Shown here piece by piece: positions 1-11,538 of a stretch of DNA of 64,000 nt (position 1 is its first letter; each line of letters begins with the position of its first letter). A program made the translations under genes and the position numbers. Source of the stretch: Mesostigma viride (lineage: Eukaryota > Streptophyta > Mesostigmatophyceae > Mesostigmatales > Mesostigmataceae); NCBI GenBank assembly GCA_009746045.1, contig RPFO01000041.1, forward strand, positions 3,967,030 to 4,031,029, written 5' to 3'. Under the pieces are notes generated by a model. The model had not been told where the DNA came from, made no database searches, and was given only the letters and a program-made list of their open reading frames with translations.

Positions 1-65
1 ACCGAGCCAAACGGCGAAGGCTGTTTGGTGAGCCACGCCAGGAATGCCCGCAAGGTGCACAGCTG

Positions 66-3000
66 TTGAAGACCGCCGAAGCTGTTGAAGTGGCTGAAGT
101 GGATACACGGTCGCCGGAGCCCGATGCGGCGGGCATGGAAGGCGTAGAGCCTGCTGAGCCGCGCCCTGATGACTCAATGGAGGAGGAAGGGGGGGCGATG
201 GCGGAGGAGGGGCTTACGACAGACGGTGGGGGAGGAACGGCTGGTGATGTTGAGGCCGGCGCCGGCCGTGCATCAAGAAACCCATGGGCATGGTCTAAGC
301 CGTTGTATGGGTACGCCGATTTTACACGGGCTTCGCTTTTCTGCATAGCCACGGAGTTTGCTCTTCCTGATAAGTGCATCGAAGCGTTTCAGGAACTGGC
401 GAAGCACCCACAGTACAATGTGACCAGCCACGGGGAGTTCGGCGTGTCTAGGAGACGGTCATTGGAGAAGGGCCTGCCCCTTGCGGACGCACTGACTGTG
501 AACTGGGTCCCAGCGGAGGCAGAGGGCGATCCTTCGCGTGAGGCAGTCAAGTTCACTTACATCAGCATACAGTCAACGCTATCAGCTCTGCTGCAGAATG
601 AGTCGTTCACGGGGAAACTGTTACTAGAACACGAGATGAATGAGGATCGGCGTGTGTGGACTTTCAATCAGACAACCTGTCCCCGGACAAGCCTCGGTAC
701 AAGAGGCTGAGATTCTCTAGATGGGAAGCCGAATTCCGCTGTTACCGCCCTTCTAAGTCTGGTCTACGCATCCTATATTTGGTAGTGGCGTTGTGGGATG
801 ACTCATTTGAGGAGTATCTCCATCGGCATGGGACGCTGGAAGCGCATTTGTTCACTGTTTTGAACATCGAGCGCGCCGACAACAAGTCAAGAGACATGAT
901 CTTCCCCATCACCGTGAGAGATACACATGTGCCACGAGAGGCAGTCCTTGAGTGTCTTGTGGAGGACATGGATGCGATGGCAGAGGGCATGCCCATGCTT
1001 GTGAAGTTTCCCAAAACGCCAATTGAGCTTTGGGAAATCCGTGTCGCGAACCTGAACGTGATGGATTCGGCCGCCCGCAACGGCGCGATGGGGCACAAGG
1101 GTTGCACCGGCGACAAAGTGAGTCTTGTTTTCACGTAGCTTGGTTCCGGGTGCTGCCCATGTGACCTTGATTCATTGGGAAGCTGTGTTGGTGTGGTATC
1201 ACCGTAACCATCAGCCCTTCTTTTATTTCTGCGTACCTTGGTGTGCGGCGCATTGTGGGTGTGTGCGCCACTGCAGGGTCGATGCCCCTTTTGCAACGTT
1301 CACCACGACGACTGGGCGGATGCGACGGTGGACGTGGCGGAGTACATGCGCAGTGAGAAGCAAACGGCGGAAATATTGGAGGAGATGGAGGGCATGGCGA
1401 CGGCCACGGCACGGAAAGAGAAGGCGAAGGAGACCGGGGTGATGTATCAGCCGCTGTGGCCTTGGCGGGATCTTCGATTCTTTGACCGCTACCGGCAGTA
1501 TCCGATGGATATCTTTCACAATCTGACGTTGGGTCTATGTAAGCAGGTGGCTCGCTACCTCGAGGAGGATGGAATTCCCACTCGCCAGCACCCGGAGTTG
1601 GATGCTTGGGTAAGCGCACACCCCACGCGCGTCGGGAGCCGTCTGCCGCAGGGGAAAGCTTTTACCTTGTATCCACATTACAAGGGAATGGAGCTGCTGA
1701 CCCTGCTGTTCCAAATGCCTTTTGCACTTCCCATGCTGCTGCTGAGGAGGCGGAATGAGGGAGATGATAAGGAGAAAAGGAAGGCCCGGCGGATCAGCAA
1801 GATGGTGATGCACCTCGCCAAGTGGGCGCAGATGATGCTTGGTCCCGTTACGTCTCCAATCTACAACTTGGCTGCTGACAACGTCTACGCCACTTTTCAA
1901 GAGTGTTTCGGCACCTTGTGGCCGCGTGGCAGCCTTGCAGGAAAGGGTCCTGGGGCAATGGCTGAGGCAGCGGATGGCGACGAAAAGAAGAAAAACGCGG
2001 AGAAGAAGAAGAAGAGGATGGCACGCCAAGACAATGCCGCCAGCCATAACGTCCACATACCGCGCCATGCTTTGGCACAGACTGACGATGTGGGTCGTAT
2101 CTGGTCCTTGGGCCCGCATGAATTTGAGGGGTACCACTTATTCCTGAAATCTCTCATGGAGTCGATGGCCAAATGCCACAGCAAGGAGCCGGGGCGTTAC
2201 TTGCTGCAGAAACTACAGGGCTACTTGGCGTGGCAGTCCATGCTGGTTAAGGAGACATCCCAGCTCGATGAACGCGTGCTGCAAACCTTGCAGGAAAGCA
2301 GGATGTTCAACAAGCTGTATCCCAAAGCGTCCGCGACTGGTAGTGGCGCGAGTGGCGGTCCTTCTGGGCGGGAGGTGTGGGTGCGGCAAGGGGCGACTTT
2401 TCCAACGGTCATACACGAGCGCTGCGCGTTGGGGCGCATCGAGCAGGTGAGGAAACGCATGGGCGCTGTTGCTATGGCTGCGCTGGCGCTAGGGCTAGGG
2501 CATTCCTTGGTGTGCTGGGCCGACCCAGCATTTCCGTTCATATGCCCAGGCTAACAACGGCACTTGTGTGTTTTGCATGTGGTGCTGTGTGTGTGCAGGT
2601 CATGGGGGGCATGCCTTGCGGCCGTAACCCTAAGTCAACACCTACGTTGGCGGAAATTGGCGCTGACAAGCAGACGGTGGACGAGCTTCTCGCCCCGCTG
2701 GGCTGTCCACCCTGGGATGAAGCAACTGGCAGCGTGAAGGTTTATGCTAGTGCAGTAGTCGGTGCCAGGACCATTACGACTGGGGAGGTCAGGTGCTTCC
2801 ACACTGATGCATACCCGGAAGGGCAAGTGGCGACGGCAGACTCATTGGCATACCAGGCGGCGGACAATGTGGACGCTGAATTTTGGTTTGCTGAGGTTGG
2901 CACCATCTTCATGCTGACGCCTGCTGAGGGGGCCATGGGGAGCATGTGGTTTGTCCCGATTTGGTTTGAGTCAGGGAATGCAAGGACGTTCAGGGCAAGC

Positions 3001-3348
3001 CCATGTTCAACATGGACGAAACTTGGACGGACTGTCCTGTGTTCACCAAAGACATGACACTGTCCTCGCAGTGGGAAAGCCAAGGGGAAGTATCCACAGC
3101 CTCTGTCCTACCTGGGGTCACAGGTCCGACTGTTGCATCAGTGCTGGCGGCGTGGTTACGAAACCAAATGCAAAGTAAAGCATGTGGCGGCACGTGTAGG
3201 TGACACCACATCAGAACCAGTCCTACAGGTGAAGCACGACCACCTTGGGAACAACCACTATGTGCTCGATGCGTTTGATTGGGCGTGCCCAGCGTACTAT
3301 CGTGACCTGCACATGGGGGGCGTGACGGACCAGCATGGGAAACGATGA
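66..3348 (+). pseudogene. DDE transposase gene, Plavaka/CACTA/KDZ-like, multi-exon and decayed
   Basis: Three coding blocks are joined by GT-AG introns in phase 0. Exon A runs from about 66 to 1117 (donor GTGAGT at 1118). Exon B is 1277-2446, after acceptor CTGCAG and before donor GTGAGG. Exon C starts at 2599 after GTGTGCAG. Exon A has an acidic, glycine-rich N-terminus, then a WDDSFEEY segment (794-817) resembling the first catalytic Asp region of Plavaka/CACTA transposases. Exon B opens with a CPFC...HH metal-binding cluster (1283-1306) and carries D-x-x-H (DIFH, 1508-1519) followed by LGL, typical of these families. Exon B also has a Lys/Glu-rich insert near 1980-2030. Within exon A the frame slips by one base in a GTGTGTGG run near 654-659, and exon C changes frame near 2985 and 3100, so the copy is probably dead. 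An acceptor-like GTGCACAG just before 60 suggests a missing upstream exon. The family assignment rests on motif layout, not on a search. Confidence 0.55.
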
Positions 3349-3407
3349 CCTGCACAGGATGGGCGTGTCAGATAATCACGGCATTTTGTAACGTAGGGAG
3401 CCAGTGT

Positions 3408-3867
3408 ATTTATATTGTTGGCCATGGGGCTGAGGTTGTGAGCATCCCATTCGTCATGCTCGTGCCCAGTTTGCGTGTGCCCAGTTTTGGGGACATTGTA
3501 TTTATATTGTTGGCCATGGGGCTGAGGTTGTGAGCATCCCATTCGTCATGCTCGTGCCCAGTTTGCGTGTGCCCAGTTTTGGGGACATTGTATTTATATT
3601 GTTGGCCATGGGGCTGAGGTTGTGAGCATCCCATTCGTCATGCTCGTGCCCAGTTTGCGTGTGCCCAGTTTTGGGGACATTGTATTTATATTGTTGGCCA
3701 TGGGGCTGAGGTTGTGAGCATCCCATTCGTCATGCTCGTGCCCAGTTTGCGTGTGCCCAGTTTTGGGGACATTGTATTTATATTGTTGGCCATGGGGCTG
3801 AGGTTGTGAGCATCCCATTCGTCATGCTCGTGCCCAGTTTGCGTGTGCCCAGTTTTGGGGACATCCT
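3408..3867. repeat. 92-bp tandem repeat, five copies
   Basis: The unit starts TGTATTTATATTGTTGG and ends at TTTTGGGGACAT. It recurs every 92 bases five times with almost no change, and a partial unit precedes it near 3405. Because 92 is not a multiple of three, the same minus-strand peptide reappears in shifting frames, so the open frames here are not genes. The array directly follows the transposase stop codon and could be a subterminal repeat of that transposon, which is inference. Confidence 0.9.
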
Positions 3868-4373
3868 ATTTAAATGTTTTTCTGTATTCATATACGTGGT
3901 AAGGGAACGACCCATTAGGAAATTATCTGAGACTTTGCAATTGAAGTCAGACAACTATGCTCCATGTACACTGCATGATACACCTGGATATCAAATATTA
4001 CAGAACTTGGTTAAGGTTTCTTTCCATCACTCCGAGGGCTCCTGATCTGTGGCTCGCCAATGGGAGCACGAGTTTAAGTAATTGATATGACCTTTTGTGG
4101 ATGCCCTACCTAACGCGAAGGCATGATCATCTTACCATGCTGCCAGTGAGCAGTTTAATTGAACCTGGGGCCAGGCTTTTTAAGGCAACGAGACAAGTGG
4201 GGCGTCATATTAATAGGTTAATTAATTAATTAATTAATGAGGAACATCACTCCGTTGGGAGTCAATGGAGCACATATCCCTGAGAAGGGGCATATGGCTT
4301 TTAAGACATCCTAGGCTACTTCATGCAAGGGTGGTTACTTCATGCAAGGTTAAACTCGTGCTCCCTTTCTGCT
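3868..4373. other. Intergenic, no gene seen
   Basis: AT-richer sequence between two tandem arrays. The only structure I noticed is a short (TTAA/ATTA)n run at about 4215-4239. No convincing reading frame, splice pair or terminal repeat was seen. Confidence 0.5.
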
Positions 4374-5575
4374 TGATGGATGGATGGATGGATGGATGGA
4401 TGGATGGATGGATGGATGGATGGATGGATGGATGGATGGATGGATGGATGGATGGATGGATGGATGGATGGATGGATGGATGGATGGATGGATGGATGGA
4501 TGGATGGATGGATGGATGGATGGATGGATGGATGGATGGATGGATGGATGGATGGATGGATGGATGGATGGATGGATATGGATGGATGGATGGATGGATG
4601 GATGGATGGATGGATGGATGGATGGATGGATGGATGGATGGATGGATGGATGGATGGATGGATGGATGGATGGATGGATGGATGGATGGATGGATGGATG
4701 GATGGATGGATGGATGGATGGATGGATGGATGGATGGATGGATGGATGGATATGGATGGATGGATGGATGGATGGATGGATGGAGGGAGGGAGGGAGGGA
4801 GGGAGGGAGGGAGGGAGGGAGGGAGGGAGGGAGGGAGGGAGGAGGGAGGGAGGGAGGGAGGGAGGGAGGGAGGGAGGGAGGGAGGGAGGGAGGGAGGGAG
4901 GGAGGGAGGAGGGAGGGAGGGAGGGAGGGAGGGAGGGAGGGAGGGAGGGAGGGAGGGAGGGAGGGAGGAGGGAGGAGGAGGGAGGGAGGGAGGAGGGAGG
5001 AGGAGGGAGGGAGGGAGGGAGGGAGGAGGGAGGGAGGGAGGGAGGGAGGAGGGAGGGAGGGAGGGAGGGAGGAGGGAGGGAGGGAGGAGGAGGGAGGGAG
5101 GAGGGAGGAGGGAGGGAGGGAGGGAGGGAGGAGGGAGGGAGGGAGGGAGGGAGGGAGGGAGGGAGGGAGGGAGGAGGAGGGAGGAGGGAGGGAGGGAGGG
5201 AGGGAGGGAGGGAGGGAGGGAGGGAGGGAGGAGGGAGGGAGGGAGGGAGGGAGGAGGAGGGAGGGAGGGAGGGAGGAGGGAGGGAGGGAGGGAGGGAGGG
5301 AGGGAGGGAGGGAGGAGGGAGGGAGGGAGGGAGGGAGGGAGGGAGGGATGGATGGATGGATGTGGATGGATGGATGGATGGATGCATGGATGGGTGGGTG
5401 GGTGGGTGGGTGGTGGTGGGTGGTGGGTGGGTGGTGGGTGGGTGGGTGGGTGGGTGGTGGGTGGGTGGGTGGGTGGGTGGGTGTGTGGTGGGTGGGTGGT
5501 GGGTGGGTGGGTGGGTGGGTGGGTGGTGGGTGGGTGGGTGGGTGGGTGGGTGGGTGGGTGGGTGGGTGGGTGGTG
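4374..5575. repeat. Compound tetranucleotide microsatellite (GATG)n-(GAGG)n-(GGTG)n
   Basis: About 1.2 kb built in three blocks: GATG (4374-4783, with two GATATG interruptions), GAGG with many single-unit GGA slips (4784-5347), a short return to GATG (5348-5391), then GGTG with GGTGGT slips (5392-5575). Several frames are open on both strands ([24 protein letters not shown]) purely because of the repeat. They should not be annotated as proteins. Confidence 0.97.
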
Positions 5576-5581
5576 GACTAC

Positions 5582-6601
5582 TTACACAATCACTGGGCAA
5601 ACGCTATCTGCGAGACCCTGGTTGCCCAATCGCCTTGCCGTGCTGATGCCCTTGAAAAAAATGCGGCGATTTTCCACCTGGTACGCGGCACCACCAGCAT
5701 GCACATGTGCTCCATGCCATAAGACAACATCACCAGGATTGAGCATCACCTCAGTTTTTCCCTCCCCCCTGTTGGAGATGTCTTTCTTCCTATAATGTCG
5801 GATACTATTGTCGTACGAAACCCAACGTGTGTCGGGTTGTACAGCGATGATGCAACTTACTGGGAAGTATACCTCCCATGCCAAAACTTCACGTGTAAGA
5901 TCGGAATGGGGCCCTTGTTCTTTGCACTTGGCCCGGCTTCGGAGCACCAGCAACTCACGTGGCTTAGGCACGTAGGACATGTCCAGCGCAGCATGCAGGA
6001 TCTTGACCGCCAATCCCACGACGAGCTTCCCAAACGGGCTGTCTTCGTCGATAAGGGCTTGGCTACGTTGCTTTGGAGGGAATGTATACGTCTTGGTGTT
6101 CTCGTTGTACAGACGAAAAATTCTGTCAAATTCAGTATCCGGAATGTCTTGCGCAGCAGTCAGCATCTGCACGCGTACTTCCTCGCTTACGATGCCTCGT
6201 ATGACAGTGTATCCCCTCTCCCTGATATCCGCCGCACACTTCTTTTGTAAAGGGGTTTCGGCAATGTTCCTCTCACGCAATGCCACGTTTTCAATCGCCT
6301 TTTCCCCGGCATTCTTCCGGTTGCCCACACGGTGGTTCTCTTCGGCTTTCAATGCGGCGGGCGTTTTTTTCTTGGCAGGAACCTTCTTGGCCGCCGCCCG
6401 CCTTGCTTTTTGCCTTTCCGCCTGCTGCTTCCTATATGCCAGCAATCCACCAGCCCTCTTGATAGCAGCTTTCTGGTCGATGTCGCGCCACCTGTTTGCC
6501 TTCATAATTTTGGCTTGCATCTTCTTCATGGCTTTGCACACCTTGGCGACTTCCTGCTCACTTGCCAAGTCGGATTCCAACATTACTACAGATTCCATCA
6601 T
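5582..6601 (-). CDS. 2-oxoglutarate/Fe(II)-dependent dioxygenase
   Basis: Intronless ORF of 339 residues if it starts at the ATG at 6601-6599; a second ATG follows at once, and the open frame runs a further 11 codons upstream without an ATG. Residues 1-120 are basic and probably helical (runs of Lys, Arg, Ala). The C-terminal 220 residues look like a double-stranded beta-helix oxygenase. H232-x-D234 lies in EQGPHSD, preceded by the beta strand RELLVLRS. The distal histidine is in [10 protein letters not shown] (H299 or H301) and an Arg follows at 312/313 in NRRIFFKG, which would bind 2-oxoglutarate. This fits the PhyH/2OG-FeII superfamily; the substrate cannot be told. An oxidised-nucleobase (TET/JBP) role is only one possibility, suggested by the transposase gene upstream. 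The stop codon lies just beyond the GGTG microsatellite. The key residues are intact, so it may be functional. Confidence 0.72.
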   Translation of the reverse strand: MMESVVMLESDLASEQEVAKVCKAMKKMQAKIMKANRWRDIDQKAAIKRAGGLLAYRKQQAERQKARRAAAKKVPAKKKTPAALKAEENHRVGNRKNAGEKAIENVALRERNIAETPLQKKCAADIRERGYTVIRGIVSEEVRVQMLTAAQDIPDTEFDRIFRLYNENTKTYTFPPKQRSQALIDEDSPFGKLVVGLAVKILHAALDMSYVPKPRELLVLRSRAKCKEQGPHSDLTREVLAWEVYFPVSCIIAVQPDTRWVSYDNSIRHYRKKDISNRGEGKTEVMLNPGDVVLWHGAHVHAGGAAYQVENRRIFFKGISTARRLGNQGLADSVCPVIV

Positions 6602-6740
6602 AGACCGGCAAAGAACAACAGGGTTCAAAAGCAACCGATAATATGTAAAGGCTATATCGATCAGGAGGACTTCCGCCGTGCAGCGACAGCTATACCAACC
6701 TTGAGGACAACATTGACACTATTAATTTACGAGCTGCCAG

Positions 6741-7085
6741 GACAACAGCGGGTCGCAGCGTACCTGCCGTGGGAAGGAGGGGGGTGGTACACAAATACCG
6801 TACAGGTGGTACACAACTGCAGCCAGGACAACAGCGAGTCGCTGCGTACCTGCCGTGGGAAGGAGGGGGGTGGTACACAAATACCGTACAGGTGGTACAC
6901 AACTGCAGCCAGGACAACAGCGAGTCGCTGCGTACCTGCCGTGGGAAGGAGGGGGGTGGTACACAAACACGTCCGTACAGGTGGTACACAAATACCGTAC
7001 AGGACAACAGCCGGGCGCTGCGTACCTGCCGTGGGAAGGAGGGGGGTGGTACACAAATACCGTACAGGTGGTACACGCACTCGAT
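6741..7085. repeat. 86-bp tandem repeat, about four copies
   Basis: Units begin GACAACAGCG at 6741, 6827, 6913 and 7003. Each contains CTGCCGTGGGAAGGAGG and one or two GTGGTACACAAATACCG blocks. The last unit is shifted and carries an extra ACACGTCCGTACAG. The array lies about 140 bases upstream of the dioxygenase start (minus strand), so it occupies that gene's promoter region. Confidence 0.9.
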
Positions 7086-7346
7086 CGATCGGGTGCCATG
7101 CTGGCAATTGTAAGATGCATCGTGTATGATGTATTTAGGTAGTGGCACGGGAATGGTTTTACAGTGCAGTGACAGCAGTGCAGGCAGAGGTAATGAGGTA
7201 TCAATATCTGTACACCCGATCACGTGAGCCTGAGCTTATTATAGGATTCACGTTAACGGTAATTACCTTGCAGGCAGTACGCAACCGTAGCAATGGCCGC
7301 TAAAGATTGTCGATCCGTTTAGGAGTCACAACAGTTTGGAGCCGCG

Positions 7347-8675
7347 ATGGAATATGCGCGCAGGAATTTCCACGTGGAGGTAAGTTCCTTCGTGAGTACT
7401 CACATTGTAGTCTTGCTTGTGATTCATCGGCGGGTATATGTATCTCATGGGTAAGAATGTCCCGTTGGAAGCACCGTTTCGGGTCGCGGGGTATCTGCTG
7501 CCGACCAATAAATCGATGGTTACTGACTGTCTTTGATCGCAGTGCTAATGATGGCGCGTGTCAGACCATCATAACTGAACGGTCCTGGGTTTGTCGAGCG
7601 GTTGCCTGCGTGTGTCTCGCTGTGCGTCTCTGCCCTTGCACCGCAGGCGCAAGAGTATCAGCGGCCCGAGCAATTCGCTGAAGCGTCCAAAGGGTGTGAG
7701 AGCACATCCAACTGGAAGAGACTGGGGGTATCAAAGTTCATGCTAGACGCATTGCAGGGCCGTGGGGCTACTTTTTTTAAGCATGTCACAGCTGGTAATG
7801 AGGCCATGGAGAAGCCCGGAGAGGTGGCGGGGACCGAGGAGAGTGATGAGGGCGAGGGAGAGGTTGCGCAGGCGGTCAGCGGTGAGAAGAAGAAGAAGAA
7901 GAATGTGAAGGAGTCACCGTATTTGGTTGCGGTGAGTTCCCCTTTGCTTCTTCATGTGCTGCACGTGTACATGGATGTTTGTATACTACTACGAAGTTAG
8001 AGGAAGCATGAACGGCAATGCTGGTCATGTGTGGACTGTTCTTCTCATGTGTTGTTGCTGTAAACCGTGGCTGTGCTGATTTGTGCATATCCTTGACATG
8101 TGTGCAGAGGAGGCAACTAACGCGGGCGGTCCGTTATTGGAGCGGCAAGTGTCTGAAGGAGATGCAGGACCCAGTGGGTGCGTGCTCGCAGGCGGCAGCT
8201 GTACCTGGAGAAGGGTTGTCGGGACCGCCGGGGGATGCACTTGTCATGGAGGCCGCGGCGTTGTGTCAGATGATCTGCGACCGCGCAGTGGCGTCGTTGC
8301 CCCACGTGGCGGCTGCGTTGGTTAATGCGGGGGAGGGCTCCTTCGGGCCGCGCATGCTGGCACACATGGCACTGTCTGCTCAGGTAGGCGACTGTGTGAT
8401 TGCTTGTTGCATGCAGCATGTTGACGACAATCTTTATTTGCATATGGGAACAGCGCGTTGATTACTTATTCATATGTGACAGCAAAATGTGGCCTGTGCT
8501 TTCTCTCCCTGCTGGTGGATGGAATGTTAGGCACAGCACATGCGAATATCGGCTGTCCTCTTTGCTGATACTGCATGAATGACTCAATGCGTAACCCGCT
8601 TTCTCTCAGCACTCAATCTGTGGCACGAGTGGGGTGAGGGGGGGCGGCATCGGACCAGATGCTGAAGAGATGTAG
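7347..8675 (+). CDS. Four-exon gene of unknown function
   Basis: Exons fit canonical signals and all junctions are phase 0: 7347-7379 (ATG; donor GTAAGT), 7647-7931 (acceptor CACCGCAG; donor GTGAGT), 8108-8383 (acceptor TGTGCAG; donor GTAGGC) and 8610-8675 (acceptor TTTCTCTCAG; stop TAG). The product would be about 219 residues. Exon 2 encodes a WKRLGVSKFMLDAL segment, an acidic stretch and a KKKKK run. Exon 3 encodes an alpha-helical, Cys- and Ala-rich segment. I do not recognise a domain. The 3' UTR runs almost directly into the 30-bp minisatellite. The model was built by eye; the consistent phase and absence of stops across four exons support it. It could be the remains of another transposon-encoded protein. 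Confidence 0.5.
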
Positions 8676-8804
8676 AAGCAAACAGATGGGAGGGGAAGCC
8701 AAAGTTACAGTTGCAAGGAGACGTGTCCAAGGGGGGGGGGGGCAGAGAATTGGAATTGAGTAGGAGGACAGCCAGATGGTATGGGCAACAGGACGGAAAG
8801 AATG

Positions 8805-9958
8805 TGGGTGTAATGGGGTGCTGGCATGCATGGACGAGTGTAATGGGGTGCTGGCATGCGTGGATGGGTGTAATGGGGTGCTGGCATGCATGGATTAGTG
8901 TAATGGGTTGCTGGCATGCATGGATGGGTGTCATGGGGTGCTGGCATGCATGGACGAGTGTAATGGGGTGCTGGCATGCGTGGATGGGTGTAATGGGGTG
9001 CTGGCATGCATGGATGGGTGTAATGGGGTGCTGGCATGCGTGGATGGGTGTCATGGGGTGCTGGCATGCGTGGATGGGTGTAATGGGGTGCTGGCATTCA
9101 TGGATGGGTGTAATGGGGTGCTGGCATGCATGGACGAGTGTCATGGGGTGCTGGCATGCATGGATGGGTGTAATGGGGTGCTGGCATGCATGGACGAGTG
9201 TCATGGGGTGCTGGCATGCGTGGATGGGTGTCATGGGGTGCTGGCATTCATGGATGGGTGTAATGGGGTGCTGGCATGCATTGATGGGTGTCATGGGGTG
9301 CTGGCATGCATGGACGAGTGTCATGGGGTGCTGGCATGCATGGACGAGTGTCATGGGGTGCTGGCATGCGTGGATGGGTGTAATGGGGTGCTGGCATTCA
9401 TGGATGGGTGTAATGGGGTGCTGGCATGCATGGACGAGTGTCATGGGGTGCTGGCATGCATGGATGGGTGTCATGGGGTGCTGGCATGCATGGATGGGTG
9501 TAATGGGGTGCTGGCATGCATGGACGAGTGTAATGGTGCTGGCATGCGTGGATGGGTGTAATGGGGTGCTGGCATTCATGGATGGGTGTAATGGGGTGCT
9601 GGCATGCATGGACGAGTGTCATGGGGTGCTGGCATGCGTGGATGGGTGTAATGGGGTGCTGCCATGCGTGGATGGGTGTCATGGGGTGCTGGCATTCATG
9701 GACGAGTGTCATGGGGTGCTGGCATGCGTGGATGGGTGTCATGGGGTGCTGGCATGCGTGGATGGGTGTCATGGGGTGCTGGCATTCATGGATGGGTGTA
9801 ATGGGGTGCTGCCATGCATTGATGGGTGTCATGGGGTGCTGGCATTCATGGATGGGTGTAATGGGGTGCTGGCATGCATGGGTGGGTGTAATGGGGTGCT
9901 GGCATGCATGGACGAGTGTCGTGGGGTGCTGGCATGCGTGGATGGGTGTCATGGGGTG
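8805..9958. repeat. 30-bp minisatellite, about 38 copies
   Basis: The unit is roughly TGTAATGGGGTGCTGGCATG followed by CATGGATGGG, repeated head to tail. Only a few positions vary: TAAT/TCAT, GCATGCA/GCATGCG/GCATTCA, GATGGG/GACGAG. One unit near 9532 has lost three bases. Because 30 is divisible by three, long repetitive frames stay open on both strands; these are artefacts. Confidence 0.96.
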
Positions 9959-9982
9959 TGGTCCGCACGCACAGGGGGCTTT

Positions 9983-10645
9983 TGTCAGAAATTTTCATTT
10001 AATTCCTTGGTCGTCAAGACTGATTGAGACAACTGATAGACAGTTTATTCATGGCATATTTAGGTTACGGACTGCCACCGTTTCACCGCCAAAGCCATGG
10101 TGCGGTTCCCGGGTGGGGACCATAGCATCCATAGCCACACTGGGCTCGGACTGCAAGGTAAGTGCAACGTAGGTGTGTCACTTCCTTATCAAGGCACATT
10201 GGGGCAGCGGTGCACGTTCTAGAATATTCTGCACAAGTTGCCAGCTGTCGATTATACAATTGACGATTAGGAGAACGCCAGATGTCAAGCAACTAACACG
10301 GCATACAATGCATCTAGAACTGGATTCAGTCATACGAAATATCCAACACGGAATATTCGGCCGAGGATAGTACCGTCGGCACCTAAGGTACGCAAAGTAT
10401 TGTGCCGGAATTACAACTTTGGCACTACATAACTTTTGCTATACTGCACTATATTCAGTGCTATAAGTTGTGCCGGAAAGCTCACGGCGGGCCCTACCAA
10501 GCCTATTTAATTATCAGCCAGAAAGACGGCAGGCGGGTGCGATTGTTAGGGACGCAACCCTAATACCTCCGTTTACAACATGATGGCCAGACACTACAAA
10601 TGTAAACAGGCAGTTGGGCACACAGGGTGAAATTCACCTCTGACA
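9983..10645. repeat. Left LTR of the small LTR element
   Basis: TGTCAG...CTGACA, 663 bp. Matches 11539-12201 base for base except for a few substitutions. Confidence 0.92.
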
Positions 10646-11538
10646 CCCCCCTTGCACAATGCCTAAAGTGAAGACACTACGCAGGTAGGGCAAACAGTCT
10701 CTCCCCCCTCAATTCAGGCAAGGGCCTAAAAGCTAGGTAGGGCAGCCAGGTATAAACATACTCTGACACCCCCCTTACATGGCTAGCCCGTCAAAACAGT
10801 GCTACCATTGCTATCAGCACGGGGAAGAAAACACATTGCTCGTGGCAAGGGCCACGGCCAAACCATTCCTGGAAAAAAAAAACGCAGCATAAAGATGTCG
10901 TCTTGGATGCATTGCCGAACTTGGCTCGATGAAGCAGCAAAGAAGTCTTGGTCTTGGTGGAGTAGCACTTTGATCGTGCAGGTGGTAATGGCGGCGATAC
11001 TCGGTGCAAAAAGTTGCTCCCGGCTTGAACGCCTGCTCTCGGTCTGATCCCCTCGTTCTCGCATTGGGCATCTGCGTGGACTATGCACGTCTTATTAATC
11101 CCGCGATGAACGTCCGGTCAGCCGACCACATATTACTCCCCATACTGGCATAGGCCAGTGACAGGTTCCGGCACAAAATTCGCAGCTCCACGCTGCGTTG
11201 CCTGAAAAAATACCAAAAAATTAGCTTGCGACATCGCCGGCAGCAGGAATTGAACCTGAGCTCATTATATGGCTCCGGCTTCAACCAACGACGCCTGACG
11301 ACATGTGAAATATTCCGGAAATTGTTTTATATAAACTTCCGCGACTCCAGCCGCGACTGGTTCCAGGAAACGCGCTGGCCAGCAGGACTTCAACAAGACG
11401 CCTGACCAGCAAATACTACGCGACTCACGGCCGCGAACTTCCGAACCATAATAATGCATGAAATACATTACGTCTCTCGCCATTTTCAGGCGGGTCTCGC
11501 TAATTGACGTCCATAGGGTGAATTCTGTAATGGCTTTG
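10646..11538. other. Internal region of the small LTR element, non-coding
   Basis: Starts with CCCCCTTGCACAATG. A second block, CTCTGACACCCCCCTTACATGG at about 10760-10781, repeats the LTR end plus the first internal bases, so part of the LTR/internal junction is duplicated inside. No credible ORF, and no clear polypurine tract before the right LTR. Confidence 0.6.

Noticed and set aside
742-1619. Minus-strand frames opposite the transposase exons
   Set aside because: They cross the plus-strand splice sites and have no motifs; the plus strand carries the coding signal.
4374-5575. Telomeric or centromeric repeat
   Set aside because: The motif is not a known telomere unit, it lies internally, and the array is short and compound.
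4265-5795. Long open frames of 416-485 codons on both strands
   Set aside because: They are the GATG/GAGG/GGTG microsatellite read in different frames; composition is only the repeat.
8584-10172. Open frames of 184-438 codons on both strands over the 30-bp array
   Set aside because: The unit length is divisible by three, so frames stay open without selection.
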